From Chryseobacterium sp. Leaf405 (GTDB lineage: Bacteria > Bacteroidota > Bacteroidia > Flavobacteriales > Weeksellaceae): a stretch of DNA of 64,000 nt. Of this stretch, positions 32,211 to 41,467 are shown piece by piece. Both the position numbers and the translations under genes were made by a program. The notes under the pieces were generated by a model. That model made no database searches. It saw only the letters and a program-made list of their open reading frames with translations, and was not told the origin of the DNA. The stretch is taken from the NCBI RefSeq assembly GCF_001425355.1, contig NZ_LMQN01000003.1, positions 1 to 64,000 on the forward strand, written 5' to 3'. The stretch's first letter is position 1; every line of letters begins with the position of its first letter.

Positions 32211-33596
32211 TTACTTTCCGATACAAAACTTAGAAAAAATATTCCCCAAAACTTCATCATTTGTTACTTCACCAGAAATCTCACCAAGATGTTCTAAAGC
32301 ATTTCTCAACTCATAAGCTAATAATTCAGTAGAAATCTGAACTGTAATTGCTTCTTTCACTTTATGAATTGCGTCTAAAGACTTGTGTAAAGCTTCGAAG
32401 TGACGTTGATTTGTGATGATAACATTATTCTCAGCTGATTTTAACTGTTCGACATAAGAGGACAATTCGTTTTTAAGATCCTGAATATTTTGATTTTCGA
32501 CAGCAGAAATTTTAATAAAATCAAATTCATGAGCAATTTCAGCTCTGAAAACATCTTCTACTTTTTCATATTGAGTGGGTACAACTTCGTCGATTTTTGT
32601 AGCACAGATAATTAATTTTAAATCATTCCTCAACAAAGACTTGATCATTTCAATATCTTCAGAAAAATCCTCAGTTGCAGAATCTGCCAGGTAAACGAGA
32701 ATGTTAGCATTCTCAACTTTTTCTTTCGCTTTTCTTACTCCAATAGCTTCAATTTCGTCGACCGTTTCACGCAAACCTGCTGTATCAATTAAACGGAAGG
32801 CATGACCTTTAATATGCAAAACCTCTTCAATCGTATCCCTCGTCGTTCCGGCAATGCTGCTTACAATTGCTCTTTCTTCTTTTAATAAAGCATTCAAAAG
32901 GGTTGATTTTCCGGCATTTGGTTTTCCAATGATGGCAACGGCGGTTCCGTTTTTAATAGCATTTCCGTATTGGAAACTTTCAATCAAAGAATTTAATTTG
33001 GTTTCAATTTTATTCAACAATTGATTTAGAGCTGATCTATCCGCAAATTCTACATCTTCTTCTGCGAAGTCCAGTTCCAGCTCAATTAATGAAACAAAAT
33101 TCAGCAAATCAGTTCTTAAAAATGATATTTCATTGGTAATTCCGCCTTTCAGTTGATTGATGGCAACTTTTCTGGAAGCTTCATTTTCAGACGCAATAAC
33201 ATCCGCAATTGCCTCTGCCTGAGAAAGATCGATTCTTCCATTAATAAAAGCACGAAGCGTAAATTCTCCGGCTTTTGCCATTCTCGCTCCGTTTTTAATA
33301 AGGGTTTCGAGAATACGTTTTCCAATGTGTGGTGAACCGTGAAATGCAATTTCCACAGAATTTTCGGTTGTAAAACTTTTTGGAGCAAGAAAAATAGAAA
33401 GCATCACCTCATCAATTGCCTCTTCTCCATCCACAAAATATCCGTAATGAATTGTATGAGATTTCTGTTTTTCCAGATTTTTTGTCGGAAAACTCTTCTG
33501 AACTACTGGTAGAGCATCGTTTCCGGAAACTCGGATAATCCCCAAAGCTCCCACTCCATTGGCAGTAGCCAGCGCACAAATGGTATCATTATTCAT
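32211..33596 (-). CDS. mnmE: tRNA uridine-5-carboxymethylaminomethyl(34) synthesis GTPase MnmE
   Basis: The 461-residue protein has an N-terminal TrmE domain (MNNDTICALATANGVGALGIIRVSG), a helical domain and an inserted G domain with GKPNAGKST (near 225), DTAGLRE and the G4-like ATKIDE, and ends in the conserved FCIGK. With MnmG it modifies the wobble uridine of several tRNAs; the C-terminal Cys is part of the active site. Length and motifs are complete. Confidence 0.97.
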   Translation of the reverse strand: MNNDTICALATANGVGALGIIRVSGNDALPVVQKSFPTKNLEKQKSHTIHYGYFVDGEEAIDEVMLSIFLAPKSFTTENSVEIAFHGSPHIGKRILETLIKNGARMAKAGEFTLRAFINGRIDLSQAEAIADVIASENEASRKVAINQLKGGITNEISFLRTDLLNFVSLIELELDFAEEDVEFADRSALNQLLNKIETKLNSLIESFQYGNAIKNGTAVAIIGKPNAGKSTLLNALLKEERAIVSSIAGTTRDTIEEVLHIKGHAFRLIDTAGLRETVDEIEAIGVRKAKEKVENANILVYLADSATEDFSEDIEMIKSLLRNDLKLIICATKIDEVVPTQYEKVEDVFRAEIAHEFDFIKISAVENQNIQDLKNELSSYVEQLKSAENNVIITNQRHFEALHKSLDAIHKVKEAITVQISTELLAYELRNALEHLGEISGEVTNDEVLGNIFSKFCIGK

Positions 33597-33739
33597 GTTG
33601 CAAATTTACGTTTTTTAATCACAAACTATCATATACACTGTCTATTCTCATTATTTTTCAAAACAAATTTTATCATAAACCATGAGTAATGATTCATTTT
33701 TTGAGGAGCTGTTTCCTGCTCTTCGCAGTCGATATTTTG

Positions 33740-33839
33740 AATAAAAAAATCACCTCAAGAAATGAGATGATTTACTGCTTTGAATTTACTAAGTATATAA
33801 AGAAAGTGATTAGTGTTATTTGTTGTTGATACAAAGATA
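33740..33839 (-). ncRNA. Candidate small RNA or mnmE leader
   Basis: On the minus strand a -7 box TATCTTTG (33832-33839) is followed by about 85 bases without any ATG, a hairpin (AAATCATCTCA / TGAGGTGATTT, 33747-33773) and a run of seven T residues. It ends about 140 bases before the mnmE ATG on the same strand. It may be a free RNA or an attenuated leader of mnmE. The gap 33597-33988 holds only this and the aminopeptidase terminator. Confidence 0.4.
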
Positions 33840-33911
33840 GATTCAATCGCTTTTAAAAATTTCAGGAGAAACCCTACAATTTTCTCCGTAAAAATACGGT
33901 TGTACAATAAG

Positions 33912-33942
33912 AAAAGCCTTGTAATGAGACTTACAAGGCTTT
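33912..33942 (-). terminator. Terminator of the aminopeptidase P gene
   Basis: AAAGCCTTGTAA / TTACAAGGCTTT, 12 bp perfect, with TTTTCTTATT on the minus strand. Confidence 0.8.
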
Positions 33943-33988
33943 CATTTATATGAAACTCAAACTTGAGTTAATTGATTTTTAAATTGAT

Positions 33989-35758
33989 TTACAGCGGGCT
34001 CACCAGTTCCAGGAACCAGTCTTTAACTTCTCCTTCCAAAAACGGAGCAATTTTTTCTTCGCACGTTTTATGATAACTGTTCAACCAATCGATTTCTACT
34101 TCAGAAAGAATTTCTTTAACAATGGTATCCTTAAAGAACGGACAGAAAGTTAATGTTTCAAACTCATAAAAAGTACCGTGAATAGTCTCTTCTGATTCCT
34201 TTACTGCAATCAAATTTTCATGACGGATTCCATATTCTCCTTCCAAATAATAACCCGGCTCGTTGGAACAAACCATTCCAACCAATAATTCCTGCGGATT
34301 AAGATCTTTTCTGATATTTTGCGGACCTTCATGAACATTCATGAAACTTCCCACGCCATGCCCGGTTCCGTGGTTATAGTCTTTTCCCTCCATCCACAAA
34401 GGCAATCTTGCAATAGCATCAAGCTGAACACCCCTCGTCCCTTTTGGGAATTTCACCATCGATAAACGGATCAAACCTTGTAAAACTAAAGTAGAGTTTC
34501 TTTTAAAATCATCCGAAACCGCTCCCAAAGCCAAAGTTCTCGTAATATCGGTCGTTCCTTCAAGATACTGTCCTCCTGAATCAACTAAAATACTCGCGTC
34601 GTTAGTAACTTCTTTGCTTCCTTCGCTTTTTGCAGAATAATGCATGATCGCACCATTATCTTTATATCCAACGATGCTTCCGAAACTTTCTCCTACAAAA
34701 TTTTCACCTTCCGCACGAAAAGCTTTTAATTTTTGACCGATAGAATATTCGTTCATGGTTTCTTTTCCAGCATTGTGTGTTAACCAATACAGGAATTTCA
34801 CCATCGCAACACCGTCTCTCACCATTACTGTTCTAAAGCCTTCCAACTCAGTTTCGTTTTTCTGAGCTTTCATTAAATTACCAGGAACAGCCGCTTTTAA
34901 AAATTGGTTATTCTCTTTTAAAGTTTCAAAAATAGATTGGTTACTGTTCGGTGAAATTAAAATTCTTTCATTTTTGCAAGTCGACAAATGATTGTAAAAT
35001 TCTTCATAAGGCATCATTTTTACCCACGCTTCATCCATTTGCTTTCTAGCTTCAACTTCCATTTTTTCAAGATCTGTGAACAGAATTGCATCATTTTTAG
35101 TGATGATAATGTATCCTAAAAACACAGGATTACTCTCCACATCGCTTCCTCTCAGATTCAGTGTCCATGCAACATCATCCAGACTTGAAATAATATGAAC
35201 CGTTACTTCCAGTCCTTCCATTTTCTGACGGATTGCAGCAACTTTATCAATCACAGATTTCCCCGCTCTTTCTACCGGATGTACATATATTGGATTTTTT
35301 GATGGAGTTCCTCTGTCTTTCCAGATTTCCTTCAAAAGAGGAAGATCTACTAAACTTATGTCTTTAGGAGTTAATTTCTGAGAAAGTAGTTCCCAGTTGG
35401 CATTAGACGTTGCAATACCGTTTACCGCTACTTTCCCGTTTGCCGGAATTTCAGAGATAATCCAGTCGATATAATCCGGAGTTCCCTCCATTCCGTCTTT
35501 GAAAAGATCGATTCCTGATCCTGCCAATTCGATAGGAGCCTGAGTAAAATACCGTCCGTCTGTCCAAAGTCCGGCTTTATCTTTTGTGACTACCACAAAA
35601 CCCGCAGAACCTAAAAATCCCGAAAGCCAAGCTCTTTCCTGCCATTCCTGAGGCAGATATTCACTCATGTGCGGATCTGCAGAATATACTATAAATGCAT
35701 CAACATTATTTTTCTGCATTTCTTCACGAAGCGCAGCTACTTTTTCCTTTGAAGTCAT
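33989..35758 (-). CDS. Xaa-Pro aminopeptidase (aminopeptidase P, M24B)
   Basis: The 589-residue protein has two N-terminal creatinase-like domains and a C-terminal pita-bread domain. Metal ligands are in ILVDSGGQYLEGTTDITRT (Asp, Asp), YNHGTGHGVGSFMNVHEGP (His), NEPGYYLEGEYGIRHENL (Glu) and the last Glu shortly after. It removes the N-terminal residue from peptides with a penultimate proline. The three-domain length near 590 is the eukaryote-like APP1 form common in Bacteroidota. Cytosolic, no signal. Confidence 0.93.
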   Translation of the reverse strand: MTSKEKVAALREEMQKNNVDAFIVYSADPHMSEYLPQEWQERAWLSGFLGSAGFVVVTKDKAGLWTDGRYFTQAPIELAGSGIDLFKDGMEGTPDYIDWIISEIPANGKVAVNGIATSNANWELLSQKLTPKDISLVDLPLLKEIWKDRGTPSKNPIYVHPVERAGKSVIDKVAAIRQKMEGLEVTVHIISSLDDVAWTLNLRGSDVESNPVFLGYIIITKNDAILFTDLEKMEVEARKQMDEAWVKMMPYEEFYNHLSTCKNERILISPNSNQSIFETLKENNQFLKAAVPGNLMKAQKNETELEGFRTVMVRDGVAMVKFLYWLTHNAGKETMNEYSIGQKLKAFRAEGENFVGESFGSIVGYKDNGAIMHYSAKSEGSKEVTNDASILVDSGGQYLEGTTDITRTLALGAVSDDFKRNSTLVLQGLIRLSMVKFPKGTRGVQLDAIARLPLWMEGKDYNHGTGHGVGSFMNVHEGPQNIRKDLNPQELLVGMVCSNEPGYYLEGEYGIRHENLIAVKESEETIHGTFYEFETLTFCPFFKDTIVKEILSEVEIDWLNSYHKTCEEKIAPFLEGEVKDWFLELVSPL

Positions 35759-35861
35759 TTTTTAATGATTTTTAAAGACGGGAAGTTACGAATTTTTAAG
35801 ACTTAATATTTTGAATCGGTTTAAATTTTTCTTAGTCCTAATCTTCCCATGAATTCATTTT

Positions 35862-36065
35862 ATTAATAATTAATACGCATTGTGCATTTTGAAAAATTTT
35901 AACGTTAGATAAGTCAATTCGAGTGTTTTTTCGTAATGAAGTGGAGAAAAAATGTATCGAGAATAGATTTGTCTTCAAAATTACAAACTTCTCGATACGA
36001 TTTTTTTCAAAAATCTACTCGAAGTGACGAAAGTACATCAAAATGCACAACGGGTTAATTAATAG
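35862..36065. repeat. Nested palindromic repeat of about 200 bp (MITE-like)
   Basis: Outer arms: ATTAATTAATACGC...TTGTGCATTTTGA (35862-35892) against TCAAAATGCACAA...TTAATTAAT (36038-36063). Inner arms: TCAATTCGAGTG...TGTATCGAGAA (about 35914-35963) against TTCTCGATACGA...CTACTCGAAGTGA (about 35989-36028). There is no frame inside. The order of nested arms suggests a folded non-autonomous element or structured repeat. It occupies most of the 35759-36149 gap. Confidence 0.6.
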
Positions 36066-36149
36066 AAAATATAACATCATTCAGATACCACAAAGTTGAA
36101 TTATTATTAAAATTTAACATTTTGGAAAGATTATTGCAATGTACAATAA

Positions 36150-36587
36150 ATGGAAAGTCAGAATTATAAAAATCACAGGAAATTTTATGCTCCTCATCAT
36201 TTCATTTTTCTTCCATTACTGTTGATTTTAGAAGGGATTGGAATTTATAAAATTTTTAATGATGAACAAAACCAACTTTTATGGATTTTGTTTTCTGTTA
36301 TCATTTTTCTGATTTTTTATCTGGCAATTATGGTTCGGCAACATTATGCACTCGGACTTCAAAACAGAATGGTAAGATTGGAGTTTAAACAAAGATATTT
36401 TGAAATATTCAATCTCAGGTCTGATGAGGCGGAAGCAAAATTAACATTCAGCCAAATTGCAGCTTTGAGGTTTGCGTATGATGATGAATTTAAAATTATT
36501 CTGGAAAAAGCGTTGAAAGAAAACATTTCCGGAGATGAAATTAAAAAATCAATCACCAAATGGAAAGCAGACCGACACAGAATTTAA
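36150..36587 (+). CDS. DUF6526-like membrane protein
   Basis: The 145-residue protein has two hydrophobic segments (about 17-35 and 44-62) and a cytoplasmic C-terminal helix-rich part. The N-terminus (SQNYKNHRKFYAPHHFI) and pattern LNRMVRLEFKQRYF-like after the second helix recall DUF6526; assignment from memory. Function unknown. It is followed by a short lipoprotein gene after 27 bases. Confidence 0.7.
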   Translation: MESQNYKNHRKFYAPHHFIFLPLLLILEGIGIYKIFNDEQNQLLWILFSVIIFLIFYLAIMVRQHYALGLQNRMVRLEFKQRYFEIFNLRSDEAEAKLTFSQIAALRFAYDDEFKIILEKALKENISGDEIKKSITKWKADRHRI

Positions 36588-36614
36588 AATAATAAACATC
36601 AAAAAATATTTACT

Positions 36615-36782
36615 ATGAAAAAAATAACCTTATACAGTCTTACAATATTCAGTTTATTATTGTTGACTAGTTGTGAAGCAGTAGAAACAATTTTCAAAGC
36701 AGGAATGTGGTGGGGAATCATATTAGTAGTAGGCGTATTAGCCGTTATCTTATGGCTATTTTCAAGGGGTAAGAACTCTTAA
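36615..36782 (+). CDS. Short lipoprotein with one TM helix
   Basis: The 55-residue product starts MKKITLYSLTIFSLLLLTSC, a clear lipoprotein signal (lipobox LLTSC, Cys at 20), then one hydrophobic helix (GIILVVGVLAVILWLF) and a basic tail. Proteins of this look are widespread in Flavobacteriia and are sometimes misnamed phosphatidate cytidylyltransferase; the length excludes such an enzyme. It lies between the DUF6526-like and topoisomerase genes on the same strand. Confidence 0.75.
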   Translation: MKKITLYSLTIFSLLLLTSCEAVETIFKAGMWWGIILVVGVLAVILWLFSRGKNS

Positions 36783-36791
36783 CCAGATTTT

Positions 36792-37895
36792 ATGGACAAT
36801 TCAGATTTAGAAATCATCTCACACCTGAAACCTTCAAAAATTGTTAAAATTATGAAAGATCCGGTAGCATCTGCAAAGGCGGTACATCTCGTATATACTT
36901 CCGATGCAGAAACTTCCGGAATTATCCGTAAGAAAAAGGGTAAAAAGTTTTCCTATTTTAAAGACGGAGAAAAAATTAAGGATAAGGAAGAAATTAAAAG
37001 AATCAATGGATTGGTCATTCCTCCCGCTTGGGAAAACGTGTGGATCTGTACATTAGACAACGGACATCTTCAGGCAACCGGATTTGATATTAGAAGAAGA
37101 AAACAGTACCGATATCATCCGCTTTGGAGCGCATTGAGAAATCATACAAAATTTTACAGAATGCTACAGTTTGGGTATGCTTTACCTGAAATTCGTCTGC
37201 ATTTGGAAAAAGATTTAGCATTAAGAAATTTCGAGAAAAGAAAAATTCTGGCACTTGTTGTAAGTTTGATGCAGAGAACTAATATCAGAATCGGAAATAG
37301 CATTTATGAGAAACTATATGGCTCTTTTGGTTTAACGACTTTAAAAGATAAGCACGTTAAAATTCAGGGGCAAAAAATTACCTTTAATTTTAAAGGAAAA
37401 AAAGGAGTTATGCATAATGTTGATCTTAAGAGCAAAAGACTTTCAAGATTGGTTCAGAAATGCAAAGAAATTCCGGGGAAAGAACTTTTTCAGTTTTACG
37501 ATGATGAAGGAAACCGTCACTCGATTGATTCTGGAATGGTGAATGATTATATTAAAGAAATCAGCGGTGAAAATTTTACGGCAAAAGATTTCAGAACATG
37601 GTCGGGAACCGTGAATGCATTAATTGCTTTTAAAGAAATAGGTTACGCCGAAAACAATTCTCAATACAAGAAAAAAGTAAAAGAAGCCTTGGAAATGGTG
37701 GCTTCTCATCTTGGAAATACAAGTACAGTTTGCAGAAAATATTACGTTCATCCTTTAGTCATTAATCTTTACGAAAATAATACCATCAAAAAATATCTTG
37801 ATGAATTGGAAGAAATAGAAAAAAATGACGGCGAAGCAGATCTAACTCATGAAGAAAAATTAGTACTGAAAATTCTTGAAACCGAAAAAATGTAA
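36792..37895 (+). CDS. DNA topoisomerase IB (bacterial type)
   Basis: The 367-residue protein is a compact type IB topoisomerase. The N-terminal part has GLVIPPAWENVWI and ATGFDIRRRKQYRYHP. The catalytic domain carries RTNIRIGN (active-site Arg), a KLYGSFGLTTL stretch, and the nucleophile Tyr in TVCRKYYVHP (about 315-324). It relaxes supercoils through a 3'-phosphotyrosyl intermediate without ATP. Length is typical for the bacterial group. It starts 9 bases after the small lipoprotein. Confidence 0.93.
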   Translation: MDNSDLEIISHLKPSKIVKIMKDPVASAKAVHLVYTSDAETSGIIRKKKGKKFSYFKDGEKIKDKEEIKRINGLVIPPAWENVWICTLDNGHLQATGFDIRRRKQYRYHPLWSALRNHTKFYRMLQFGYALPEIRLHLEKDLALRNFEKRKILALVVSLMQRTNIRIGNSIYEKLYGSFGLTTLKDKHVKIQGQKITFNFKGKKGVMHNVDLKSKRLSRLVQKCKEIPGKELFQFYDDEGNRHSIDSGMVNDYIKEISGENFTAKDFRTWSGTVNALIAFKEIGYAENNSQYKKKVKEALEMVASHLGNTSTVCRKYYVHPLVINLYENNTIKKYLDELEEIEKNDGEADLTHEEKLVLKILETEKM

Positions 37896-37910
37896 GGTTA
37901 ATATAAAACC

Positions 37911-38411
37911 TCAATGCCCAGGAACAGTTGGTGGAAAATTTTCACCTTCTACCATCTCTATTATCTGTGCGTTTTCATCAAAAGAAACATCAACAGCTCC
38001 TGACAGAAAATTAGATAAATCTGCAGCACATTTTTGTACAGGTGATGTAATTTTAAAAGGATGATACCCCATGGGCATAGTTGTACTTCCATCATTTTTC
38101 AAGATCTCATAAGTACCTTTTATTAAACTTTTACAGTTTTTCTGATTGATATTAATCTGGAATTTATTATTATCAACAAAATTTAATACATCAGGCTTCG
38201 TATTGTCTTTATCTAAATACAGCTTGCCTTCTCTATAATTTTTCATGTCAAAATACCACTTTGAATCTTTCAAAGTACCATTCAGCAATTGATCATCAGG
38301 AGTTTTATATTCTTCTATTGGTTGCTTTACAGGAATTTTCACAATTTTTTTCTTATGCTGTGCAAAGACAGTTTGCGAAAAGCATAAAAGAATAAAGATT
38401 ATTTTTTTCAT
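37911..38411 (-). CDS. Small secreted META-like protein
   Basis: From the ATG at 38411 the product has 166 residues with a signal peptide (MKKIIFILLCFSQTVFAQ). The upstream in-frame ATG at 38432 would put MLLNIYK before it and is less likely. The mature part has DSKWYFDM, LNFVDNNKFQI, GTYEIL and KCAADLSNFLSGAVDVSF, an order reminiscent of META/HslJ domains, though the match is weak. Cys residues at two positions may form a disulphide. Unknown function. Confidence 0.65.
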   Translation of the reverse strand: MKKIIFILLCFSQTVFAQHKKKIVKIPVKQPIEEYKTPDDQLLNGTLKDSKWYFDMKNYREGKLYLDKDNTKPDVLNFVDNNKFQININQKNCKSLIKGTYEILKNDGSTTMPMGYHPFKITSPVQKCAADLSNFLSGAVDVSFDENAQIIEMVEGENFPPTVPGH

Positions 38412-38484
38412 TTTATAAATGTTTAATAACAAATCAAATATATCATTATTATAACAATAAAATTGAAATAGTCTCTATCGATTT

Positions 38485-38512
38485 TTTGTCAGAATTAAAT
38501 GTTGTAAATTTG
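38485..38512 (+). promoter_or_regulatory. Promoter of pruA
   Basis: TTTG at 38485-38488 and TAAATTTG at 38505-38512, 16 bases apart, slightly short of the usual spacing; 38 bases before the ATG. Confidence 0.45.
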
Positions 38513-38550
38513 TATCATTAGCAAATTAAAAAATAATACAACTTAATAAT

Positions 38551-40176
38551 ATGTCTAAAGCAATTTCGCAAGTACCATTTGCAGTAAATGAACCGGTAAA
38601 TTCTTATGCACCGGGAACTCCGGAAGTAAAAAGCCTTATCGCTCAATACAAAAAAATGTGGGCTGAAAAGATAGAAATTCCAATGATAATTGATGGTAAA
38701 GAAGTAAAAACAGGTAATACTGTTCAGCTTCAGTCGCCTCAGGATCATGCTCATGATTTCGGTTTCTATCATAGAGGAACAATGCAACACGTAGACGATG
38801 CAATTAATTCTGCATTGGCTGCAAAAAAAGAATGGAACGAGCTTGGCTGGGAACACCGTGCGGCTATTTTCTTAAAAGCTGCTGATCTTCTGGCGGGACC
38901 TTACAGAGATGTTATCAACGCAGCGACGATGATCGGACAGTCTAAAAATGTTCATCAGGCTGAAATTGATGCTGCTTGTGAGTTCATTGATTTCTTAAGA
39001 TTCAATGTAGAATTTATGACGGAAATGTATTCTGAACAGCCGATTTCTGACACAGGAATCTGGAACAGAGTTGAATACAGACCTTTAGAAGGATTTGTTT
39101 TTGCAGTAACACCATTCAACTTTACAGCAATTTCAGGAAACTTGCCGGCATGTATGGCAATGCTTGGAAATGTGGTGGTTTGGAAGCCATCTGACAAGCA
39201 AATTTATTCTGCAAAAGTAATCATGGACGTTCTTATAGAAGCTGGTCTTCCAAAAGGAGTTATCAACATGATTTTTACAGATGGAAAAGAAACTGCTGAA
39301 AAAGTATTGGCACACAGAGATTTTGCAGGTCTTCACTTTACAGGATCTACTAAAGTTTTCCAGGGAATGTGGAAAATGATCGGTGATAATATTCATAATT
39401 ACAGAACGTACCCTAGAATCGTTGGAGAAACGGGTGGAAAAGACTTCGTGATCGCTCACCCTTCTGCAAATGTAGAGGCAGTTGCAACCGGTTTGGTAAG
39501 AGGTTCTTTTGAATATCAGGGGCAGAAATGTTCAGCTGCTTCAAGAGCGTATATCCCTAAATCTCTTTGGGCTGAGGTGAAAAAAGTAATGGAAACTCAG
39601 ATTAATTCAATAAAAATCGGTTCTCCGGAAGATCCATCCAACTTTGTAAATGCGGTTATTGATAAAAATTCTTTTGAAAAATGTAAAGGATATATCGACA
39701 GAGCCAATGCATCAAGCGAAGCAAACGTTGTAATAGGCGGAAAAACCGATGACTCTAAAGGTTGGTTTGTATACCCAACAGTAATTGAAACCACAAATCC
39801 TCAATACGAAAGTATGGTTGAAGAAATCTTCGGACCAATTTTATCTGTTTTTGTTTACGAAGATAAAGACTGGGCAGAAACTTTGAAAGTAGTTGATTCG
39901 TCTTCTCCTTATTCATTGACTGGTTCTGTTTTCGCACAAGACCGTTATGCAATTAATGAAGCTTTCAAAGCATTGGAAAATGCATCAGGAAACTTTTATA
40001 TCAACGACAAACCAACAGGTGCCGTTGTTGGTCAGCAACCTTTCGGAGGTGGTAGAGCGTCTGGAACGAATGATAAAGCAGGTTCTAAAATGAATTTATT
40101 AAGATGGACGTCTGTAAGAAGTATTAAAGAAACTTTTGTTTCCCCTAAAGATTATAAATATCCATATCTTGGTTAA
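38551..40176 (+). CDS. pruA: L-glutamate gamma-semialdehyde (1-pyrroline-5-carboxylate) dehydrogenase
   Basis: The 541-residue enzyme is of the aldehyde dehydrogenase superfamily. It shows FAVTPFNFTAISGNLP (cofactor entrance), FTGSTKVF, catalytic Glu in VGETGGKDF and nucleophile Cys in YQGQKCSAASR (about 327-337). It oxidises the semialdehyde from proline or ornithine to glutamate with NAD+. It is the stand-alone form without the PutA part. A terminator follows directly. Confidence 0.95.
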   Translation: MSKAISQVPFAVNEPVNSYAPGTPEVKSLIAQYKKMWAEKIEIPMIIDGKEVKTGNTVQLQSPQDHAHDFGFYHRGTMQHVDDAINSALAAKKEWNELGWEHRAAIFLKAADLLAGPYRDVINAATMIGQSKNVHQAEIDAACEFIDFLRFNVEFMTEMYSEQPISDTGIWNRVEYRPLEGFVFAVTPFNFTAISGNLPACMAMLGNVVVWKPSDKQIYSAKVIMDVLIEAGLPKGVINMIFTDGKETAEKVLAHRDFAGLHFTGSTKVFQGMWKMIGDNIHNYRTYPRIVGETGGKDFVIAHPSANVEAVATGLVRGSFEYQGQKCSAASRAYIPKSLWAEVKKVMETQINSIKIGSPEDPSNFVNAVIDKNSFEKCKGYIDRANASSEANVVIGGKTDDSKGWFVYPTVIETTNPQYESMVEEIFGPILSVFVYEDKDWAETLKVVDSSSPYSLTGSVFAQDRYAINEAFKALENASGNFYINDKPTGAVVGQQPFGGGRASGTNDKAGSKMNLLRWTSVRSIKETFVSPKDYKYPYLG

Positions 40177-40208
40177 TAACCTATAATTGATTATTGATAC
40201 ATAATTAA

Positions 40209-40243
40209 TAAAGCCTCGGAATTTTGATTTCGGGGCTTTTTTA
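40209..40243 (+). terminator. Terminator of pruA
   Basis: AAAGCCTCGGAA / TTTCGGGGCTTT with G-T pairs, followed by TTTTTTATT. Confidence 0.75.
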
Positions 40244-40371
40244 TTCCTATTTTTTACCTTAAACCTTAATAATTAACAAAATTTAAACTACTTTATCAAT
40301 ACTTTAATAATAAATTCTCTATTTCGGAATAATTATTGAAGACTAAATGATTCACACTAAATCAAAATATT

Positions 40372-40587
40372 ATGAAAAAGTTATTGTTAATTGCGGCAGT
40401 CGGAATATTCGCAGTAAGCTGCGGAACGAAAGAATCGTCGATGTCAACGAGTAACGCGGACTCTACTGTGGTAGATACTTCAAGCAATGTATCAACTTCC
40501 ACAACAGACAGTACGACCACAAAAATGGCAAATCCTGACAGCATGAATGTCAAAACAGATTCTGCCGCTACGCCACCTGTTAAATAG
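40372..40587 (+). CDS. Small Ser/Thr-rich lipoprotein
   Basis: The 71-residue protein has a lipoprotein signal (MKKLLLIAAVGIFAVSC, Cys at 17) and a low-complexity mature part rich in Ser, Thr and Asp. No fold is recognisable. Such short lipoproteins are common in Chryseobacterium. It has its own terminator and stands apart from the similar gene at 40726. Confidence 0.7.
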   Translation: MKKLLLIAAVGIFAVSCGTKESSMSTSNADSTVVDTSSNVSTSTTDSTTTKMANPDSMNVKTDSAATPPVK

Positions 40588-40610
40588 ATATAAAATTTAA
40601 CTTGAAAAAT

Positions 40611-40645
40611 AAAATCCATAGAAGAAAATTCTGTGGATTTTTTAT
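40611..40645 (+). terminator. Terminator of the small lipoprotein gene
   Basis: AATCCATAGAA / TTCTGTGGATT with loop GAAAA, then TTTTTTATT. Confidence 0.75.
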
Positions 40646-40725
40646 TAAATATTGAAAAAAAGAATTTTTAATATTTTAATTAAATCATTATATTTGAGTA
40701 AGACTAACATCAAAAAAATATTATT

Positions 40726-40983
40726 ATGAAAAAATTATGGACAGCAGCAGTTTTAGGATTGTTATTTTTAGGAAGCTGTGCCGACAAAAAGGAGAATCGT
40801 GAAGAGTTTAAAGAGGAGCACAACAAAGATTCTATAAGAAACAGGATGGGAGATTCTGCCGTTGCTAATTCCGAACGAGCTCCTATTTCAAAAGATACTC
40901 CTGAAGTAGCAAAAGACACCGCAGAAACGCCTACAAATTATCATAAAACAAAACCCAACACTGAGGTTGGAGGCTCAAGATAA
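40726..40983 (+). CDS. Small charged lipoprotein
   Basis: The 85-residue protein has a lipoprotein signal (MKKLWTAAVLGLLFLGSC, Cys at 18) and a mature part rich in Lys, Glu and Asp, without predictable fold. Not homologous in the mature region to the protein at 40372, but the same type. Function unknown. Confidence 0.7.
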   Translation: MKKLWTAAVLGLLFLGSCADKKENREEFKEEHNKDSIRNRMGDSAVANSERAPISKDTPEVAKDTAETPTNYHKTKPNTEVGGSR

Positions 40984-41437
40984 GCATAAAACTGTGGAAA
41001 AATTGTTCAGTTTTTCACTTAAAAAAATTTGACTAACATTACCCCAATTATATAAATAAAATGAAACCGTGGCACAAAAGCTACGGTTTCTACACCAAAT
41101 AAACCTGAATAATTAGAAAAACGAATCCCCTAATCCTTAATTACTTTATAATTATTCTCCTAAATAGATATAAGTATTCGCAACTAATATTATCTAAAGA
41201 TTTTGCAAGCACCAATAGCTGTTCTTAATACAGTATGCATTCAGCATTCTAAATACCACTCCATGTAAACTTGGCGAAAAATAATTTTTAAAAAAATTTT
41301 CTACCAAATATTCATTTTTAATTTTATATCGTATTAAAGCGTTTTTCTATTAAAATCAATTTAACTATCAAGGATAAAAATAATCTTTATAATGTCGTAA
41401 CTATTTTTATTTTAACGAGACTAATTTATTAACATAT
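40984..41437. other. Intergenic region with a hairpin only
   Basis: 450 AT-rich bases. A hairpin GAAACCGTGGC / GCTACGGTTTC (41063-41090) lies here, without a T tract, so it is a weak terminator at best. No frame, riboswitch or repeat was recognised. The promoter of the next gene is at the far end. Confidence 0.5.
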
Positions 41438-41441
41438 TTGT

Positions 41442-41449
41442 TACATTTG
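41442..41449 (+). promoter_or_regulatory. -7 box of the thioredoxin-fold gene
   Basis: TACATTTG, 18 bases before the ATG at 41468. This makes the upstream in-frame TTG at 41438 unusable. Confidence 0.45.
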
Positions 41450-41467
41450 CAATCAACAAAAAGTACT

